This document shows, in pieces, positions 34,269-43,251 of a stretch of 64,000 bases of DNA. Below the pieces are notes generated by a model that saw only the letters and a list, made by a program, of their open reading frames with translations, was not told the origin of the DNA and searched no databases. Each line of letters begins with the position of its first letter. Position 1 is the stretch's first letter. Source of the stretch: Methylobacterium nonmethylotrophicum (lineage in GTDB: Bacteria; Pseudomonadota; Alphaproteobacteria; Rhizobiales; Beijerinckiaceae); the NCBI RefSeq assembly GCF_004745635.1, contig NZ_SRLB01000002.1:186001-250000 (forward strand), written 5' to 3'. The translations under genes and the position numbers were made by a program.

Positions 34269-35537
34269 ATGAAGCGGCCGTTCGTGCGCTTCCACTCCGA
34301 CCGCCGCGGCGGCGTCGCGGTGATCATGGCGCTCGCGATGATCCCGGTGACGTTCCTGGTCGGTGCCGGGGTCGATTATGCCCGGGGCGCCGGGGTCAGG
34401 GCGAAGATCCAGGCCGCCACCGACGCGGCGGCGCTGGCGGTGATCCGCGAGGCCCCGACCCTCACCACCGATGCGGCCTTCCAGGCCCGCGCCCGCGCCT
34501 ATTTCGACGCGGGCTTCCCGGCCCAGCACGGCGTGACCGTGACGCGCTTCGTGCCGGCCCGGGCCGGCACCCAGGTGACGGTCACCGCCACCGCCCAGGT
34601 GGACATGACCCTCGGGCGCCTCATGCATCCGGCTCCGATCGAGGTCAGCGGCACCTCGCAGGCGACGTCCGGCGGCAAGGCGGTCGAGATCGCGCTGGTG
34701 CTCGACAATACCGGCTCGATGAACGAGTCCGGCAAGCTCCCGGCCCTCAAGCAGGCGGCGAAGGATTTCCTGACCTATCTCGACAAGGTCGTGGTGAGCC
34801 GATCCGACGCCAAGGTCGCGCTGGTCCCGTTCTCGACCCAGGTCAATCTCGGCACCGGGACCACCAGTGCGGGCTGGCTCTCCTTCGGCAAGCTCGGCAC
34901 CGTCAGCAGCACGAGCTGGAAGGGCTGCATCGCCGACCGCGACCAGCCCTACGACGTGCAGATCCCGAATGCCGAGCCCACCGGCGCCGGCGCCTACCCG
35001 GCGGACGGTTGCGACTCGATCCTGAACGGCAAGCCGACGCTGAGCGCGATCCGCCCGCTCGGTACAGATTATGCCGCGCTGAGCGCCGCCATCGACGGCA
35101 TGAGTGCGGGCGGAAACACCAACGTCACGATCGGGGTCGCCTGGGGCATGGAGGCGCTCACGCCCTATGGCCCGCTCAGCGCGACCAGCCTCTCGAATGA
35201 CCGCGTCACCAAGATCATGATCGTGCTGACCGACGGTCTGAACACCGAGAACCGCTGGAACAAGGCCTGCACCGGCAACTTCTTCTCCGACTACTTCAGC
35301 AATCCACCCTGCGTCGATGGCAGTGTCATCGACGCCCGCACCCTCTCGGCCTGCAGCGCGGCCAAGAATGCCGGCATCATCATCTATACGGTGCGGGTGA
35401 TCGACGGGAACACCAACGTGCTGAGATCCTGCGCGACCAAGGATGGGTTCTTCTACAACGTCATCACGGCCGACGACCTCAAGCCGGCGTTCCAGAGCAT
35501 CGGCAGCTCGATCGCCCAGTTCCGGCTCACGCAGTAG
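34269..35537 (+). CDS. TadG-like pilus assembly protein with von Willebrand A domain
   Basis: 422 residues. The N-terminal Tad-type hydrophobic segment (GGVAVIMALAMIPVTFLVGAGVDYAR, about 14-40) has the TadE/TadG motif; then DAAALAVIREAP, and a VWA domain from about 137 with a metal-site motif IALVLDNTGSM and IMIVLTDGLNTENR, with Thr/Ser-rich inserts. TadG-type proteins take part in Flp/Tad pilus assembly in the envelope. No other tad genes are here, so this is an orphan copy. Confidence 0.85.
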   Translation: MKRPFVRFHSDRRGGVAVIMALAMIPVTFLVGAGVDYARGAGVRAKIQAATDAAALAVIREAPTLTTDAAFQARARAYFDAGFPAQHGVTVTRFVPARAGTQVTVTATAQVDMTLGRLMHPAPIEVSGTSQATSGGKAVEIALVLDNTGSMNESGKLPALKQAAKDFLTYLDKVVVSRSDAKVALVPFSTQVNLGTGTTSAGWLSFGKLGTVSSTSWKGCIADRDQPYDVQIPNAEPTGAGAYPADGCDSILNGKPTLSAIRPLGTDYAALSAAIDGMSAGGNTNVTIGVAWGMEALTPYGPLSATSLSNDRVTKIMIVLTDGLNTENRWNKACTGNFFSDYFSNPPCVDGSVIDARTLSACSAAKNAGIIIYTVRVIDGNTNVLRSCATKDGFFYNVITADDLKPAFQSIGSSIAQFRLTQ

Positions 35538-35652
35538 GCGCGGCCGCGGGGACGCGACCCCGTTGACACTCGCGCTGCGTTGCAGCATCGTATTTGCTGC
35601 GTCGCACAATCCGCCCGGGCGGCGCGCTTAGCGACTGCCAGAGGGAACGACC

Positions 35653-36039
35653 ATGAGCAGCACCCAGAAGCCCTTCGAGATCCCGGCCGAGATGCGCGAC
35701 TTCGCCGAGAAGGGCGTCCAGACCGTCCGCACGGCATTCGGCACCTTCCTGGGCTCGGCCCGCAAGCTCGCCGAGACCGTGCAGACCTCGACCAACACCT
35801 CGCAGACCGGCATGGGCGCGGCCGTGGCCCGCGGCTTCGACTACACCGAGCAGCACGCCACGGCGACCTTCGACCTCGCCGAGAAACTGGTGCGCACCCG
35901 CGATGTCAAGGAGGCGCTCGAGCTGCAGGGCGAGTACATGCGCAACCAGATGAGCGCGCTGCAGAGCCAGGCGAAGGAGTTCGCCACCCTGTCGGAGTCG
36001 ATCAAGGCCGACCTCAACAAGGCCCAGGACAAGGCCTGA
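35653..36039 (+). CDS. phasin family protein
   Basis: 128 residues, entirely helical, in the Phasin_2 pattern: FEIPAEMRDFAEKGVQTVRTAFG, ARKLAETVQTS, ATFDLAEKLVRTRDVKEALELQGEYMRNQM and SEEFATLSESIKADL-like ends. Phasins coat polyhydroxybutyrate granules and control their size. Preceded by GAGGGA. The next two genes may belong to the same granule set. Confidence 0.92.
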   Translation: MSSTQKPFEIPAEMRDFAEKGVQTVRTAFGTFLGSARKLAETVQTSTNTSQTGMGAAVARGFDYTEQHATATFDLAEKLVRTRDVKEALELQGEYMRNQMSALQSQAKEFATLSESIKADLNKAQDKA

Positions 36040-36448
36040 ACGACAGATAAGGCCCAAGCGACAAGGCGTGGATCCGGGCCGGGGTTCGGACACCCGGACC
36101 CGAAGCGTTCCGGGCCTCGATCCGATGGCGGCCGGGTGGTCGGGGGAGCCCGGCCCGGAATGCCGGGCCGATGCGGGCATCGGCCGTAAGGATACGGCCC
36201 ATGCGGAGCTGGCCCATTCGGAGCTGGCCCCTGGGGCAGCATCCCGCCCCTGACGCGAATGAGATGGCGGCGCGCCAGGTCGCGCCGCGGATGGCCGCGC
36301 GGCAACGCCCGCGCCGACATGCCGGTGCCCCGGACGAGCCTGCCGGCGCGCCGGCTCCGCGCGTTGGCCCCCGCATCGGGTGGGGGCCGCGCGCCTGCCG
36401 GTCGCCGCGCCAGGGACGCGGCGCCCGCCTATCCGAGGAGGCCGAGCC
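36040..36448. other. 409-bp gap between phasin genes
   Basis: GC-rich, with a short direct repeat of the word CGGAGCTGGCCC (36200-36228) and no gene I can support. It presumably holds the promoter of the second gene. Confidence 0.5.
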
Positions 36449-37288
36449 ATGACCACGCGCCGCACCGACAAGACCCGCAAGCCGCCGAATCGCCGCGCCC
36501 CCGTCCGGGCGGCCGCGCGGACGGACGGTCACGCCAAGTCCGACGAGATCAAGTCCGACGAAATCAAGTCCGACGAGCCCAAGACCGACGAGATCACGTC
36601 CGGCGGGACCGCGTCCGAGCCCGAGCAGGAGGCCGGCACCGAGACCCTCGCCGCACCGCAGACCACCGCAGTGACCGCCGAGGCCGTGGAGGTCCCGGAG
36701 GTCGAGGCCTCGGAGGATGCGGCCGTCGACGAGACGATCGACGGCGGTGCGGAGCCGGCCGCGCTCGCGGTCGGGGACATCGTGACGCAGGAGCCCGTCG
36801 TCGAGGCTTCCGTTCCGGTCGAGGCGGTCGCCGGACACGAGCCGACCGGCCGAGACGCTGCCGAGCAGGAAGCCTCCAGCCACGAGGCCGCTCCCGACGA
36901 CGCTGCCGAGACCCTCGCGGGGCAGGATCAGGCAGAGGAGCCGCCGGTCGTCGAACCCCTCGCCGAGGCAGCGGAGACCGCCCATGCGCCGGCGCCGGCC
37001 GCGCCGGAGCGATCCGCGGCGACCGACCGGGGGGAGGTCCCGCTCGCCGCCATGCAGGGCTTCATCGAGATCAACGGCCGCCTGGTCGCCTTCCTGCAAG
37101 GCGAGGGCCAGGCCGCCCTGGTCTTCTGGATGGCCGCGCTGGCGGCCCGCTCCCCGGGGGACCTCGCACAGTTGCAGGCCGCCGAGATGAGCCGGGCGCT
37201 CGATGCCGCCCTCGCCTGCTGGACCGACCTTGCCCGCCAGATGGGGCGGTTGCGCGCCTTCACGCCGCCCCGGGCCCGCGCCGCCTGA
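36449..37288 (+). CDS. acidic low-complexity protein with phasin-like C-terminal part
   Basis: 279 residues from the ATG at 36449 (GAGGAGG upstream). The N-terminus is basic (TTRRTDKTRKPPNRRAP); a tandem KSDEI/KSDEI/KSDEP/KTDEI repeat follows, then 130 residues of acidic Glu/Ala/Val-rich linker, and a C-terminal helical region (about 220-275: AAMQGFIEINGRLVAFLQGEGQAALVFWMAALAARSPGDL) that recalls phasin granule-binding helices. Probably a granule-associated or DNA/granule linker protein; I cannot name a family. Confidence 0.6.
   Translation: MTTRRTDKTRKPPNRRAPVRAAARTDGHAKSDEIKSDEIKSDEPKTDEITSGGTASEPEQEAGTETLAAPQTTAVTAEAVEVPEVEASEDAAVDETIDGGAEPAALAVGDIVTQEPVVEASVPVEAVAGHEPTGRDAAEQEASSHEAAPDDAAETLAGQDQAEEPPVVEPLAEAAETAHAPAPAAPERSAATDRGEVPLAAMQGFIEINGRLVAFLQGEGQAALVFWMAALAARSPGDLAQLQAAEMSRALDAALACWTDLARQMGRLRAFTPPRARAA
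36540..36602 (+). repeat. 15-bp tandem repeat encoding KSDEI
   Basis: Four imperfect units of the type AAGTCCGACGAGATC inside the acidic phasin-like gene. Confidence 0.7.
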
Positions 37289-37383
37289 CGCGGTCTCCGG
37301 CCGGCATCGGACCCGGTGCCGGCCACCAGGTCAAGCGCGCGCCGCGGCCTGCCCGCGACCCGCACACGCAGAAGGAGACACGG

Positions 37384-37650
37384 ATGTTGGACGCTTGGTA
37401 CGCGACGGCGATGCTCGCCATGGAGTCCCAGAAGGTCATTGAGCTGCGGCTGTTCAAGCTCGCCTGGGGGGGCGTCGCCGGGCAGATCGAGGCTCAGCGC
37501 ATGGTGAGCGAGAAGATCGGCGCGGCCCTCGAGGCGACCGGCACCCTGCTCGGCGGCGGCACCCCGGAAGCCGTGATCGACCGCTACCGCGAGCACGTCC
37601 GCAACAACGTCGAGCGCCTCTCCGGGCCGGTGCAGCCCAGCGGGCATTGA
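37384..37650 (+). CDS. hypothetical helical protein, 88 residues (phasin-locus)
   Basis: ATG at 37384 preceded by AGGAGA. All-helical: AMLAMESQKVIELRLFKLAWGG, EAQRMVSEKIGAALEATGTLLGG, DRYREHVRNNVERLSG. Similar short proteins occur next to phasin genes in methylobacteria, in my recollection; function unknown. It lies 95 bases after the acidic protein and is likely co-transcribed. Confidence 0.68.
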   Translation: MLDAWYATAMLAMESQKVIELRLFKLAWGGVAGQIEAQRMVSEKIGAALEATGTLLGGGTPEAVIDRYREHVRNNVERLSGPVQPSGH

Positions 37651-37920
37651 GGGCCGATCGTCTCGCGAGACCGCCTCCGGTCACCGGTCCGGCGCCGCCA
37701 GCACCCGACGGCCTGGGCGGATCCGCGAGGCCATGAGGGGACCCGACGCCGGCCTCGTCATGTCCCGCAGACCGGATCACCGCCGACGACGGACGCACCT
37801 GCCCTGTCCATCGACCGCGGCCGGCGGTAGGCTGATGACCGATGCGCGGAAGGCCCGCTCCGCATCGGTGCATCGGGCGATCCTGCGCGGGGGATCTGGC
37901 GAGGGATCTGGGAGGACGGC

Positions 37921-38388
37921 ATGCCGGATTCGGCCGTGAGCGGCATCGGTGAACCCGAGATCGTGCTGGTGTCGCCGTGCGTCACCGCCGTCGAGTGGGG
38001 CGAGACGACCTTCGCCGCGATCCCGCGCTTCCAGCGCGAGGCCCGCGCGCGGGTCGATGCGGCGCTCGCCGCACAGGGCGTCGGGAAGGCCGGGCCCGAG
38101 ATCACCTTCTCCCTCCCGCCCACGGGCGAGCGCATCCGCATCGCCGCAGGGGCGATCATCGCCGGGGGTTTCCGGGCGACCGGCGGCGTGACCCTGCAGG
38201 AGATCCCCGGCGGCCGCGCGGCACATCTGCGCCTCGCCGGGCCCTACGCGCATCTCCCTCAGGCTTGGCGCGTCCTGGCCGACTGGGTCGTGGAGCATGG
38301 CCATGCGCCGGTCGGCCTGAACTGGGAGACCTACGGCGATCCATCCGTGCCGGTGACCGATCTCTACGCCCTGCTCGCGGCGCGCTGA
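37921..38388 (+). CDS. GyrI-like small-molecule binding domain protein
   Basis: 155 residues in the GyrI/SHS2 pattern: two repeats of a beta-alpha-beta-beta fold, ending HLRLAGPYAHLPQAWRVLADWVVEHGHAPVGLNWETYGDPS, typical of the effector-binding domain of MerR/AraC regulators (GPY...W...WE-x-Y). It has no DNA-binding domain, so it is a stand-alone binder. Ligand unknown. Confidence 0.8.
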   Translation: MPDSAVSGIGEPEIVLVSPCVTAVEWGETTFAAIPRFQREARARVDAALAAQGVGKAGPEITFSLPPTGERIRIAAGAIIAGGFRATGGVTLQEIPGGRAAHLRLAGPYAHLPQAWRVLADWVVEHGHAPVGLNWETYGDPSVPVTDLYALLAAR

Positions 38389-38404
38389 GCGCCGGGCACC
38401 CTGA

Positions 38405-38737
38405 TCAGTTGATGGCGCAGAAGCCGGCGCCCGAGCCGAACACCCGGCCGGTGCACCAGGGCTTGGCCGGAACCGGCGCGGGCGCCGGAGCCGGGACGGC
38501 CTCGCGCCGCGGCGCCGGCGTGGCGGTGCCGGTGGTCATCGGCTCCGGCGCCTCGGCCGCCGCCGTACGGATCCGGGGCTGCTCGGCCGGAGCCCGGTCC
38601 ACGGGTTTGGGGGCTGCGGGAGCCGCATGGCTGTGGCTGATGAAGAAGAAGCCGCCGCGCCGCCCCTTCGCCTCCGCGGGCGCCGAGACCGCCAGAGCCC
38701 CCAGGGCGGCCAGCCCGAACACCAGACCTGCACGCAT
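38405..38737 (-). CDS. small secreted Pro/Ala-rich protein, 110 residues
   Basis: Start at the ATG at 38737, giving a signal peptide (GLVFGLAALGALAVSAPAEAKG). The mature part opens GRRGGFFFISHSHAAPAA, has a Pro/Ala-rich middle and ends with two cysteines (KPWCTGRVFGSGAGFCAIN), probably one disulfide. Periplasmic or exported. No family known to me. Converges on the GyrI-like gene. Confidence 0.65.
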   Translation of the reverse strand: MRAGLVFGLAALGALAVSAPAEAKGRRGGFFFISHSHAAPAAPKPVDRAPAEQPRIRTAAAEAPEPMTTGTATPAPRREAVPAPAPAPVPAKPWCTGRVFGSGAGFCAIN

Positions 38738-38855
38738 CGCGGTCGTCCCTCTTTCCCGCCGCCCCCAGCGGTCGGGCGCCGGATGAGGATCGCCTGCCGG
38801 TCTTGATCCGCCGCTTAAGCGGATCGGTGGCATTCGATGGATACGCGCGGATTTT

Positions 38856-39701
38856 TCAGCGCTTGCGCAGCCAGAGGCTGGTCTCGAAAGCACCCTCCGG
38901 AAGGGGCAGGCGCGAGAGGATGCCCTCCATCGGCCAACCGGTCCGAACCGCGACGTAGCGGCTGGCGAAGAGCGGCGCGTAGGCGCCGCCCTGCAACAGC
39001 GCGCCGACCATCAGCTGCTCGTTGTAGCCGCGCCAGGCCCATGCGTCCGGGTAGGCGTCGGGCAGGAACACGTCGTGCAGGTGCACCAGCACGCCGGAAC
39101 GCAGCCGCGGCAGCACGTCGAGCAGCAGCCGGTCGACATCGGTGCCCGGCATCGCGACATGGCTCGAATCGATGAACAGCAGGTCGCCGGGAGAGAGCGA
39201 CGCCGCGGCCTCGGCATCCCCGGGCCCGAACAGCCGTGCCTCGTGGCGCAGGCCGAGGCCATCGAGGGGCGCGCGGGGCGAAGGGTCGATGCAGGTGATC
39301 GCGGTCGAGAGGCCGCCGTCGCGGACGGCTTGGGCGAGGAAGCGCGTGGAGTGGCCCGAGCCGATCTCGACGATGCGGGCCGGCCGCTCCCGCCGCACCA
39401 GGACGTAGGCGGCGGCCGCGTCGAGGCGAGGGAACCAGTCCTGGGTGAAGCGCGCCGGTCGGGCGCCGACGAGGCCCGGGCCGCCGGCCGCGATGCGGGC
39501 GAGGTCGGGGCCGTGCGCCTCGATCGCCGCCAGGACCGCCCGGAATTCCGGCTCGGCCGCGGAAAACAGCGGGCGGAGGGCCGGGTAGCCCTCCGCCCGT
39601 GCCGCACCGGCGTGTCGGTACGGGATCAGGAAGCCGCCCGTCGGCAAGCCGAGCAGGGTGCTGAGACCGAGCCCGGCGCGGCGCAGGCGGGCGCGGGTCA
39701 T
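38856..39701 (-). CDS. class I SAM-dependent methyltransferase (Methyltransf_24 type)
   Basis: 281 residues. SAM site IVEIGSGHSTRFLAQAV (motif I), AITCIDPSPRAPLDG, motif with GDLLFIDSSHVAMPGTDVDRLLLDVLPRL and VLVHLHDVFLPD. Start ATG overlaps the stop of the upstream membrane protein gene (ATGA), so both are probably one operon. Substrate unknown; a lipid or cell-envelope target is suggested by the partner. Confidence 0.82.
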   Translation of the reverse strand: MTRARLRRAGLGLSTLLGLPTGGFLIPYRHAGAARAEGYPALRPLFSAAEPEFRAVLAAIEAHGPDLARIAAGGPGLVGARPARFTQDWFPRLDAAAAYVLVRRERPARIVEIGSGHSTRFLAQAVRDGGLSTAITCIDPSPRAPLDGLGLRHEARLFGPGDAEAAASLSPGDLLFIDSSHVAMPGTDVDRLLLDVLPRLRSGVLVHLHDVFLPDAYPDAWAWRGYNEQLMVGALLQGGAYAPLFASRYVAVRTGWPMEGILSRLPLPEGAFETSLWLRKR

Positions 39702-40774
39702 ACCGCCTTGCGCACCTGCATGTCGCGCGCCTGGACCTCGCGCAGGTCCGGGGTGATGCCGGGGCCGTCGACCGGCGGCGGCGGCACATGATTGGGGGAG
39801 TGGGCGGGCGACGTCGCCTTGTTGCGCAGGGCCTCCGCGAGGCGGCCGCGCTCGAACAGCAGCACCACGCCGATTGCCAGGGCGAAGGGCACCAAAAGAT
39901 AGAACAGGCGGAAGATCAGCACGGCGGCGAGCACGTCGGTCTTCGGCAGGTCGGGCATCGCCGTGATGAAGACGAGCTCGAACACCCCGATGCCGCCCGG
40001 CGCGTTGGAGACCAGCGCCACCGAGAACGAGGCGAGGAACACGGCGAGCACCACGAGGAAGCCCGGGTTCCCGGCTTCCGGCAGGGCGAAGTAGATGATG
40101 CCGGCGGCACCCAGCAGCTCGAGCGGCGCGGCGATCAATTGCCGGCCCATGATGTTGGGGCGGGGATACTCGATCTTGAACGAGCGGATGTGCATCGGCC
40201 GGAAGTGCAGGATCGAGCCGATGACGTAGAGCGCCACGAAGCCGAGCAGGCCGAAGCCGACGAGGCGGGCGGTGGTCGGGCTCGCGAGCACCGCCGGCAG
40301 CAGGCTCGCCACGCGCTGCAGCAGCTCGGGCTCGAGCACCAGCACGAGGCCGCCGAGGAAGGCGGTGCCGAGGCCGAAGGTGAAGGAGCAGAGCGCCACC
40401 AGCACCGCCACCTGAGCGGGCGAGAGGCCCTTCGACGTGTAGGCGCGGTAGCGCACCACGGCGCCGGAGAAAACCGAGGCGCCGATGTTGTGCGACAGCG
40501 CGTAGGTGGTGAAGGAGCAGACCGAGACGAAGAGCCAGGAGATGCCCTTCACCCCGAGATGCAGCAGCGCGATCCGGTCGTACCAGGCCAGCGCCCCGTA
40601 GGCGACCAGGGTCGAGAGCACCGCCAGGGCGTAGCGGTGCGGCGGGATCGCCGCGAGGCTCGCCTTCACGTCGGCGAAGGACAGGCCCTTCAGCAGGTGC
40701 CACAGCAGGTAGACCGACACCACGACGGCCCCGAGGCCGATGACCGGCCAGATGAAATCTTTGATCTTCTTCAT
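39698..40774 (-). CDS. UPF0104 / lysylphosphatidylglycerol-synthetase-like membrane protein
   Basis: 358 residues with about eight membrane helices and the MprF-like flippase pattern: PHRYALAVLSTLVAYGALAWYDRIALLHL, SVCSFTTYALSHNIGASVFSGAVVRYRAY, and NAPGGIGVFELVF near the end. It lacks the soluble aminoacyl-transfer domain, so it is not a lipid lysylation enzyme; a lipid flippase is the likely role. Overlaps the methyltransferase gene. Confidence 0.85.
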   Translation of the reverse strand: MKKIKDFIWPVIGLGAVVVSVYLLWHLLKGLSFADVKASLAAIPPHRYALAVLSTLVAYGALAWYDRIALLHLGVKGISWLFVSVCSFTTYALSHNIGASVFSGAVVRYRAYTSKGLSPAQVAVLVALCSFTFGLGTAFLGGLVLVLEPELLQRVASLLPAVLASPTTARLVGFGLLGFVALYVIGSILHFRPMHIRSFKIEYPRPNIMGRQLIAAPLELLGAAGIIYFALPEAGNPGFLVVLAVFLASFSVALVSNAPGGIGVFELVFITAMPDLPKTDVLAAVLIFRLFYLLVPFALAIGVVLLFERGRLAEALRNKATSPAHSPNHVPPPPVDGPGITPDLREVQARDMQVRKAV

Positions 40775-40937
40775 CGCGGTCTCGTCGCGTCCCCATTCTC
40801 GCGCGCGCTTCTGCCCGACCCTGCGGCCAACCGCAAGGACGGCGCCGCGCCGGCGGGCCCCCTCCTTTCATGGGATCGTGACGGTTTCGTGCCGGCCGGG
40901 GGCGTATGCCGTTCCGTCCGGCCGCCGGCGGGCGCCC

Positions 40938-41825
40938 TCAGGCGCCCCGGGACTCGAGCCAGTCGAGGATGAGGCGGGCGACGCCCTCGGAGCCGAGATC
41001 GAGCTGCAGGAAGTGGGCGATGCCCGGCACCGTGCGGTGCTCGGCGCCGTGATAGAGCGCGGTGCGCCACGTCGTCGCCGGCCAGATCATGCGGTCGTCG
41101 GCGCCGCCCAGCACCAGGGTCGGCACGCCCGCGAAGGCCGCCGACAGCGGCAGGTTCGGCCAGTGCGCCTCGGCGAGCGCCACCGGGCTCTCTGCCGACA
41201 TCCGGGCGGCGTAGGCCTGCGCCCGCTCCAGCGGCAGTCCTTCGGAGAACAGCCAGTGCCGGGCGAGCGCCACCGCGGGCTCGCGCCCGGGCAGCAGCGA
41301 GCCGGCCAGCGCCTCGACCCAGAACCCCGCATCGGTCATCGCGATGCGCGGGCCGACCATGCCGAGGCCCTCCGGCGGCAGCGAAGCCATCAGCACGAGG
41401 CCGCGCAGCGGCACCCGGCCGAGAAGGCGCTGCGCGAGCAGGCCGCCGAGGGAATGCCCGACCAGCACCGGCGGCTCGCGCCACTGCGACACGGCCAGGC
41501 GCAGGTCGGCGGCGTAATCGGTGAGGGAGGCGGCGCGAAGATCCCGCCCGCCGGCGCTGCGGCCGTGGCCGCGCAGGCTCACGGCGGCGGCGCGGCGGCC
41601 GCGCCGGGCGAGGTGGGGCAGGAAGATCTCCTCGAACATCCAGGCGCCCCCGAAGGCGCCGTGCACGAAGAGGAGCGGCGCGCCGCGGGGCTCGCCGGCC
41701 GGCTCGGCCTCGATCCATTCGAGGGCCGGCCCACCGCGGCGCTCGAGCATCCGGCGCGACAGCCGGGCGCGCGGTTCGGTGACGACGGTGAAGCGGCGCC
41801 GGTCCCGCGCGTGTGCGTCGTGCAT
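40938..41825 (-). CDS. alpha/beta hydrolase
   Basis: 295 residues from the ATG at 41825, with GAGGGG before it. Classic elements: LLFVHGAFGGAWMFEE (oxyanion loop), nucleophile elbow VLVGHSLGGLLAQ (Ser), acid near LVLGGADDRM and His in PGIAHFLQLD. Probably a carboxylester or lactone hydrolase; substrate not predictable. An internal ATG (41750) would drop a 25-residue Arg-rich lead. Confidence 0.83.
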   Translation of the reverse strand: MHDAHARDRRRFTVVTEPRARLSRRMLERRGGPALEWIEAEPAGEPRGAPLLFVHGAFGGAWMFEEIFLPHLARRGRRAAAVSLRGHGRSAGGRDLRAASLTDYAADLRLAVSQWREPPVLVGHSLGGLLAQRLLGRVPLRGLVLMASLPPEGLGMVGPRIAMTDAGFWVEALAGSLLPGREPAVALARHWLFSEGLPLERAQAYAARMSAESPVALAEAHWPNLPLSAAFAGVPTLVLGGADDRMIWPATTWRTALYHGAEHRTVPGIAHFLQLDLGSEGVARLILDWLESRGA

Positions 41826-42009
41826 GCTCGTGCCCCTCAGCGGTCTCGGCGGGCGGCCCGTCGGGTATGTAAAGGACAAGCCCCGTCCGCCCAGTCGCCC
41901 GGACGACGAAAAGCTGCCTGCGAACCAGTATCGCGCGACAAAGCTTGACAATGGGGAAACGGGCCGGCCCCCTCGCGGCGTCCCGCCCCGCCAGGAGACG
42001 CCTTTCGCC

Positions 42010-42627
42010 GTGAGCGACCACTCGACCGACGGACCCCGCCTGTGCCTCGACGGCATCACCGCGGTCCCGCCGACCCACGTCGCCACGGTGGTGACGTATC
42101 TGGAGATGCGGGAGCCCCCTCCCCCGGGGCCGCGGCGGGAGCCCCTGGCCCTCGCGCCGATCGGCCCGGACCTGGTCCGCTACCGGGCGCTCTACCGCGC
42201 CGTCGGCCTGCCGTGGCTGTGGTTCGGCCGTGCCGGCCTGACCGACGCTGCGCTCTGCGCGATCCTGGGCGATCCGGACGTGGAGGCGCTGGCGCTCGTC
42301 GAGGACGGGCGCGACGTCGGACTCCTCGAGCTCGACTGGCGTCAGCCGGGCGAGGCGGAGCTGGTCTATTTCGGGCTCGTCCCGGAGGCGGTCGGCCGGG
42401 GCGTCGGTCGGCGGTTGATGGAGGAGGCGCTGCGCCGGGCCTTCGCCCGCCCGATCGGGCGGTTCTGGGTGCATACCTGCACCTTCGACCATCCGGGCGC
42501 GATCGACTTCTACCGGCGCTCGGGCTTCCGCCCTTACGCGCGGGCGATCGAGGTCGCGCCGGATCCGCGGCTGACCGGCGACCTGCCCCGCGACGCGGCC
42601 GGGCAGATCCCGCTCCTGGGGGAGTGA
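42010..42627 (+). CDS. GNAT-family N-acetyltransferase
   Basis: 205 residues from the GTG at 42010 (AGGAG lies 12 bases before). Acetyl-CoA loop FGLVPEAVGRGVGRRLMEEALRRAF (the Q/R-x-x-G-x-G/A pattern as GRGVGRR), then VHTCTFDHPGAIDFYRRSGFRPYARAIEV. Substrate unknown. Its stop codon lies inside a 19-bp-stem inverted repeat that ends the transcript. Confidence 0.83.
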   Translation: MSDHSTDGPRLCLDGITAVPPTHVATVVTYLEMREPPPPGPRREPLALAPIGPDLVRYRALYRAVGLPWLWFGRAGLTDAALCAILGDPDVEALALVEDGRDVGLLELDWRQPGEAELVYFGLVPEAVGRGVGRRLMEEALRRAFARPIGRFWVHTCTFDHPGAIDFYRRSGFRPYARAIEVAPDPRLTGDLPRDAAGQIPLLGE

Positions 42628-42665
42628 GACAGGATCCGGACGATCACGTCCGGATCCTGTCTCAC
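42624..42665 (+). terminator. 19-bp perfect inverted repeat overlapping the GNAT stop codon
   Basis: GTGAGACAGGATCCGGACG, loop ATCA, and the exact complement. The left arm contains the TGA stop, so a folded RNA would begin in the coding end. No U-run. Also faces fliJ, so it may serve both converging genes. Confidence 0.7.
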
Positions 42666-42754
42666 CAGCCCGCGACGGCGGAGCTTCGCTCCGCATGCCT
42701 GAGCGGCCCCGAAATCCGCATCGCGACGCGATCAATCGAATTTCTTATGACGGG

Positions 42755-43162
42755 TCAGGCCCGGGCGCGCCCGAGCCCGATCGCGTCCATGGCGGCTTGG
42801 TCGCGGGCGGTCTCGGCCGCCTTCTCGCTCGTGCGCTCGCGGTCGTCGAGGATCTCGACCTTCTTGAGCTCCTCGAAGGCCTCGGCCAGCGCCGCCTTGG
42901 CCTCGGCGAGCTGGGCGTCGAGGTCCTCGGCGGAGCGGCGGATGTTGTCGCGCCGCTGGGCGGCCGCGCGGGCATAGGTCGGATAGGCGAAGTGGGCCGG
43001 ATCGGAGATCCCGGCCCGCTGCTCCTCCTGGCCGATCTCGCGGTCGAGATCGGCGGCCATGCGGGCGAAATCGGCGATCATCGCCTCGATTTGCGCGACT
43101 TTGCGGCGCTTCTCGTCGGCCTGGAAGCGGCGCAGCCGGATGAGCGTGTCCCGCGACTTCAT
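42755..43162 (-). CDS. fliJ: flagellar export chaperone FliJ
   Basis: 135 residues from the ATG at 43162 (MKSRDTLIRLRRFQADEKRRKV). All coiled coil, with the FliJ opening and the RRDNIRRSAEDLDAQLAEAKAALAEAFEELKKVE stretch. Stalk protein of the flagellar type III ATPase; it joins FliI to the export gate. Follows fliI with 89 bp between. Confidence 0.88.
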   Translation of the reverse strand: MKSRDTLIRLRRFQADEKRRKVAQIEAMIADFARMAADLDREIGQEEQRAGISDPAHFAYPTYARAAAQRRDNIRRSAEDLDAQLAEAKAALAEAFEELKKVEILDDRERTSEKAAETARDQAAMDAIGLGRARA

Positions 43163-43251
43163 TGTTACTCCACTCCCGACAGCGGCGTGCGGACGAGCCC
43201 CGCCCGCCGCGCGGCGGCGCGCGGCCGGGGGGCGGACCGCACGGCCGGCCC

